64,000 bases of DNA from Grimontia celer (GTDB lineage: Bacteria; Pseudomonadota; Gammaproteobacteria; Enterobacterales; Vibrionaceae). Positions within the stretch are counted from its first letter, which is position 1. The number at the start of each line of letters is the position of its first letter. The stretch lies in NCBI RefSeq assembly GCF_900055185.1, contig NZ_FIZX01000007.1, positions 37,398 through 101,397 on the forward strand, in the 5' to 3' direction. Below are positions 63,949-64,000 of the stretch, in pieces. The notes under the pieces were generated by a model, which saw nothing but the letters and a program-made list of their open reading frames with translations, did not search any database and was not told the DNA's origin. The position numbers were made by a program, and so were the translations under genes.

Positions 63949-64000
63949 AGAAGCGACGCTTCTTCAAGTCAACGTTCTTTAACAATTTGACCTATGCAAT
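63949..64000 (+). other. 16S rRNA leader with boxB and boxA antitermination signals
   Basis: A boxB-like hairpin AGAAGC-GAC-GCTTCT lies at 63949-63963 and boxA GTTCTTTAACA at 63974-63984, followed by ATTTGACC. This matches the rrn leader layout of E. coli, in which boxB, boxA and boxC recruit Nus factors. The 16S gene itself begins beyond the window. Confidence 0.88.

Noticed and set aside
63805..63990. A 61-codon frame in the rrn leader
   Set aside because: It runs through promoters P2/P3, boxB and boxA and is not a plausible gene.
1..64000. tRNA genes, CRISPR arrays, insertion sequences, prophage or integron
   Set aside because: I found no cloverleaf with CCA-type acceptor pairing, no regularly spaced repeats, and no transposase or phage-like genes; the only recombinase is the housekeeping XerC.

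Overview
The window reads as a chromosomal segment of a gammaproteobacterium of the Vibrionaceae. Evidence for this is the gene order xerC-yigB, polA-spf-engB, yihI-DUF2489-hemN, glnA-glnL-glnG, a complete type II secretion operon followed by nudE-cysQ, sthA/fabR-yijD-trmA, and btuB-murI running into a ribosomal RNA promoter. It resembles the origin-proximal part of Vibrio chromosome 1. GC content near 50% and protein sequences close to but distinct from Vibrio cholerae would fit a genus such as Grimontia or Enterovibrio, but that is a guess. I see no prophage, insertion sequence, integron or CRISPR array; almost everything looks like stable core genome.

Layout. 1-1.8 kb: end of a DUF484 gene, xerC and yigB. 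1.8-4.2 kb: a minus-strand operon for a copper-buffering RiPP (bufferin precursor, DUF692 oxidase, DUF2063 partner, DoxX). 4.5-13.4 kb: uvrD, a DUF2780 protein, ggt, rarD, recQ, a small protein and yhhQ under a preQ1 riboswitch. 13.5-24.6 kb: a region rich in small RNAs (RyhB, Spot 42, an unnamed candidate, a CsrB-type RNA) among elbB, polA, engB, cytochrome c4, a methyltransferase, yihI and hemN. 24.7-30.7 kb: add and the nitrogen control block glnG-glnL-DUF4124-glnA with NtrC sites and a sigma-54 promoter. 31-42 kb: typA, small envelope proteins, yihY, dtd, yiiD, an AsmA-like protein, pckA, hslO, hslR. 42.1-53.3 kb: gspCDEFGHIJKLMN. 53.3-63.4 kb: nudE, cysQ, sthA, fabR, yijD, trmA, then a B12 block (adenosyltransferase-like protein, cobalamin riboswitch, btuB, DUF71 protein), murI and a membrane-anchored RRM protein. 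63.6-64 kb: three tandem rrn promoters and the antitermination leader.

Regulation is unusually legible. I could assign a LexA box at uvrD, a Fur box at ryhB, NtrC operators at glnA and glnL, riboswitches for preQ1 and cobalamin, and Rho-independent terminators after most transcription units.

The items most worth following are the oriC-like cluster of DnaA boxes and GATC sites upstream of polA, the bufferin operon, the preQ1 aptamer with a mutually exclusive alternative fold, the unnamed small RNA after Spot 42, the possible attenuator before rarD, the 37-residue membrane peptide behind a structured leader, the degenerate cobalamin adenosyltransferase beside the B12 genes, and the membrane-anchored RRM protein.
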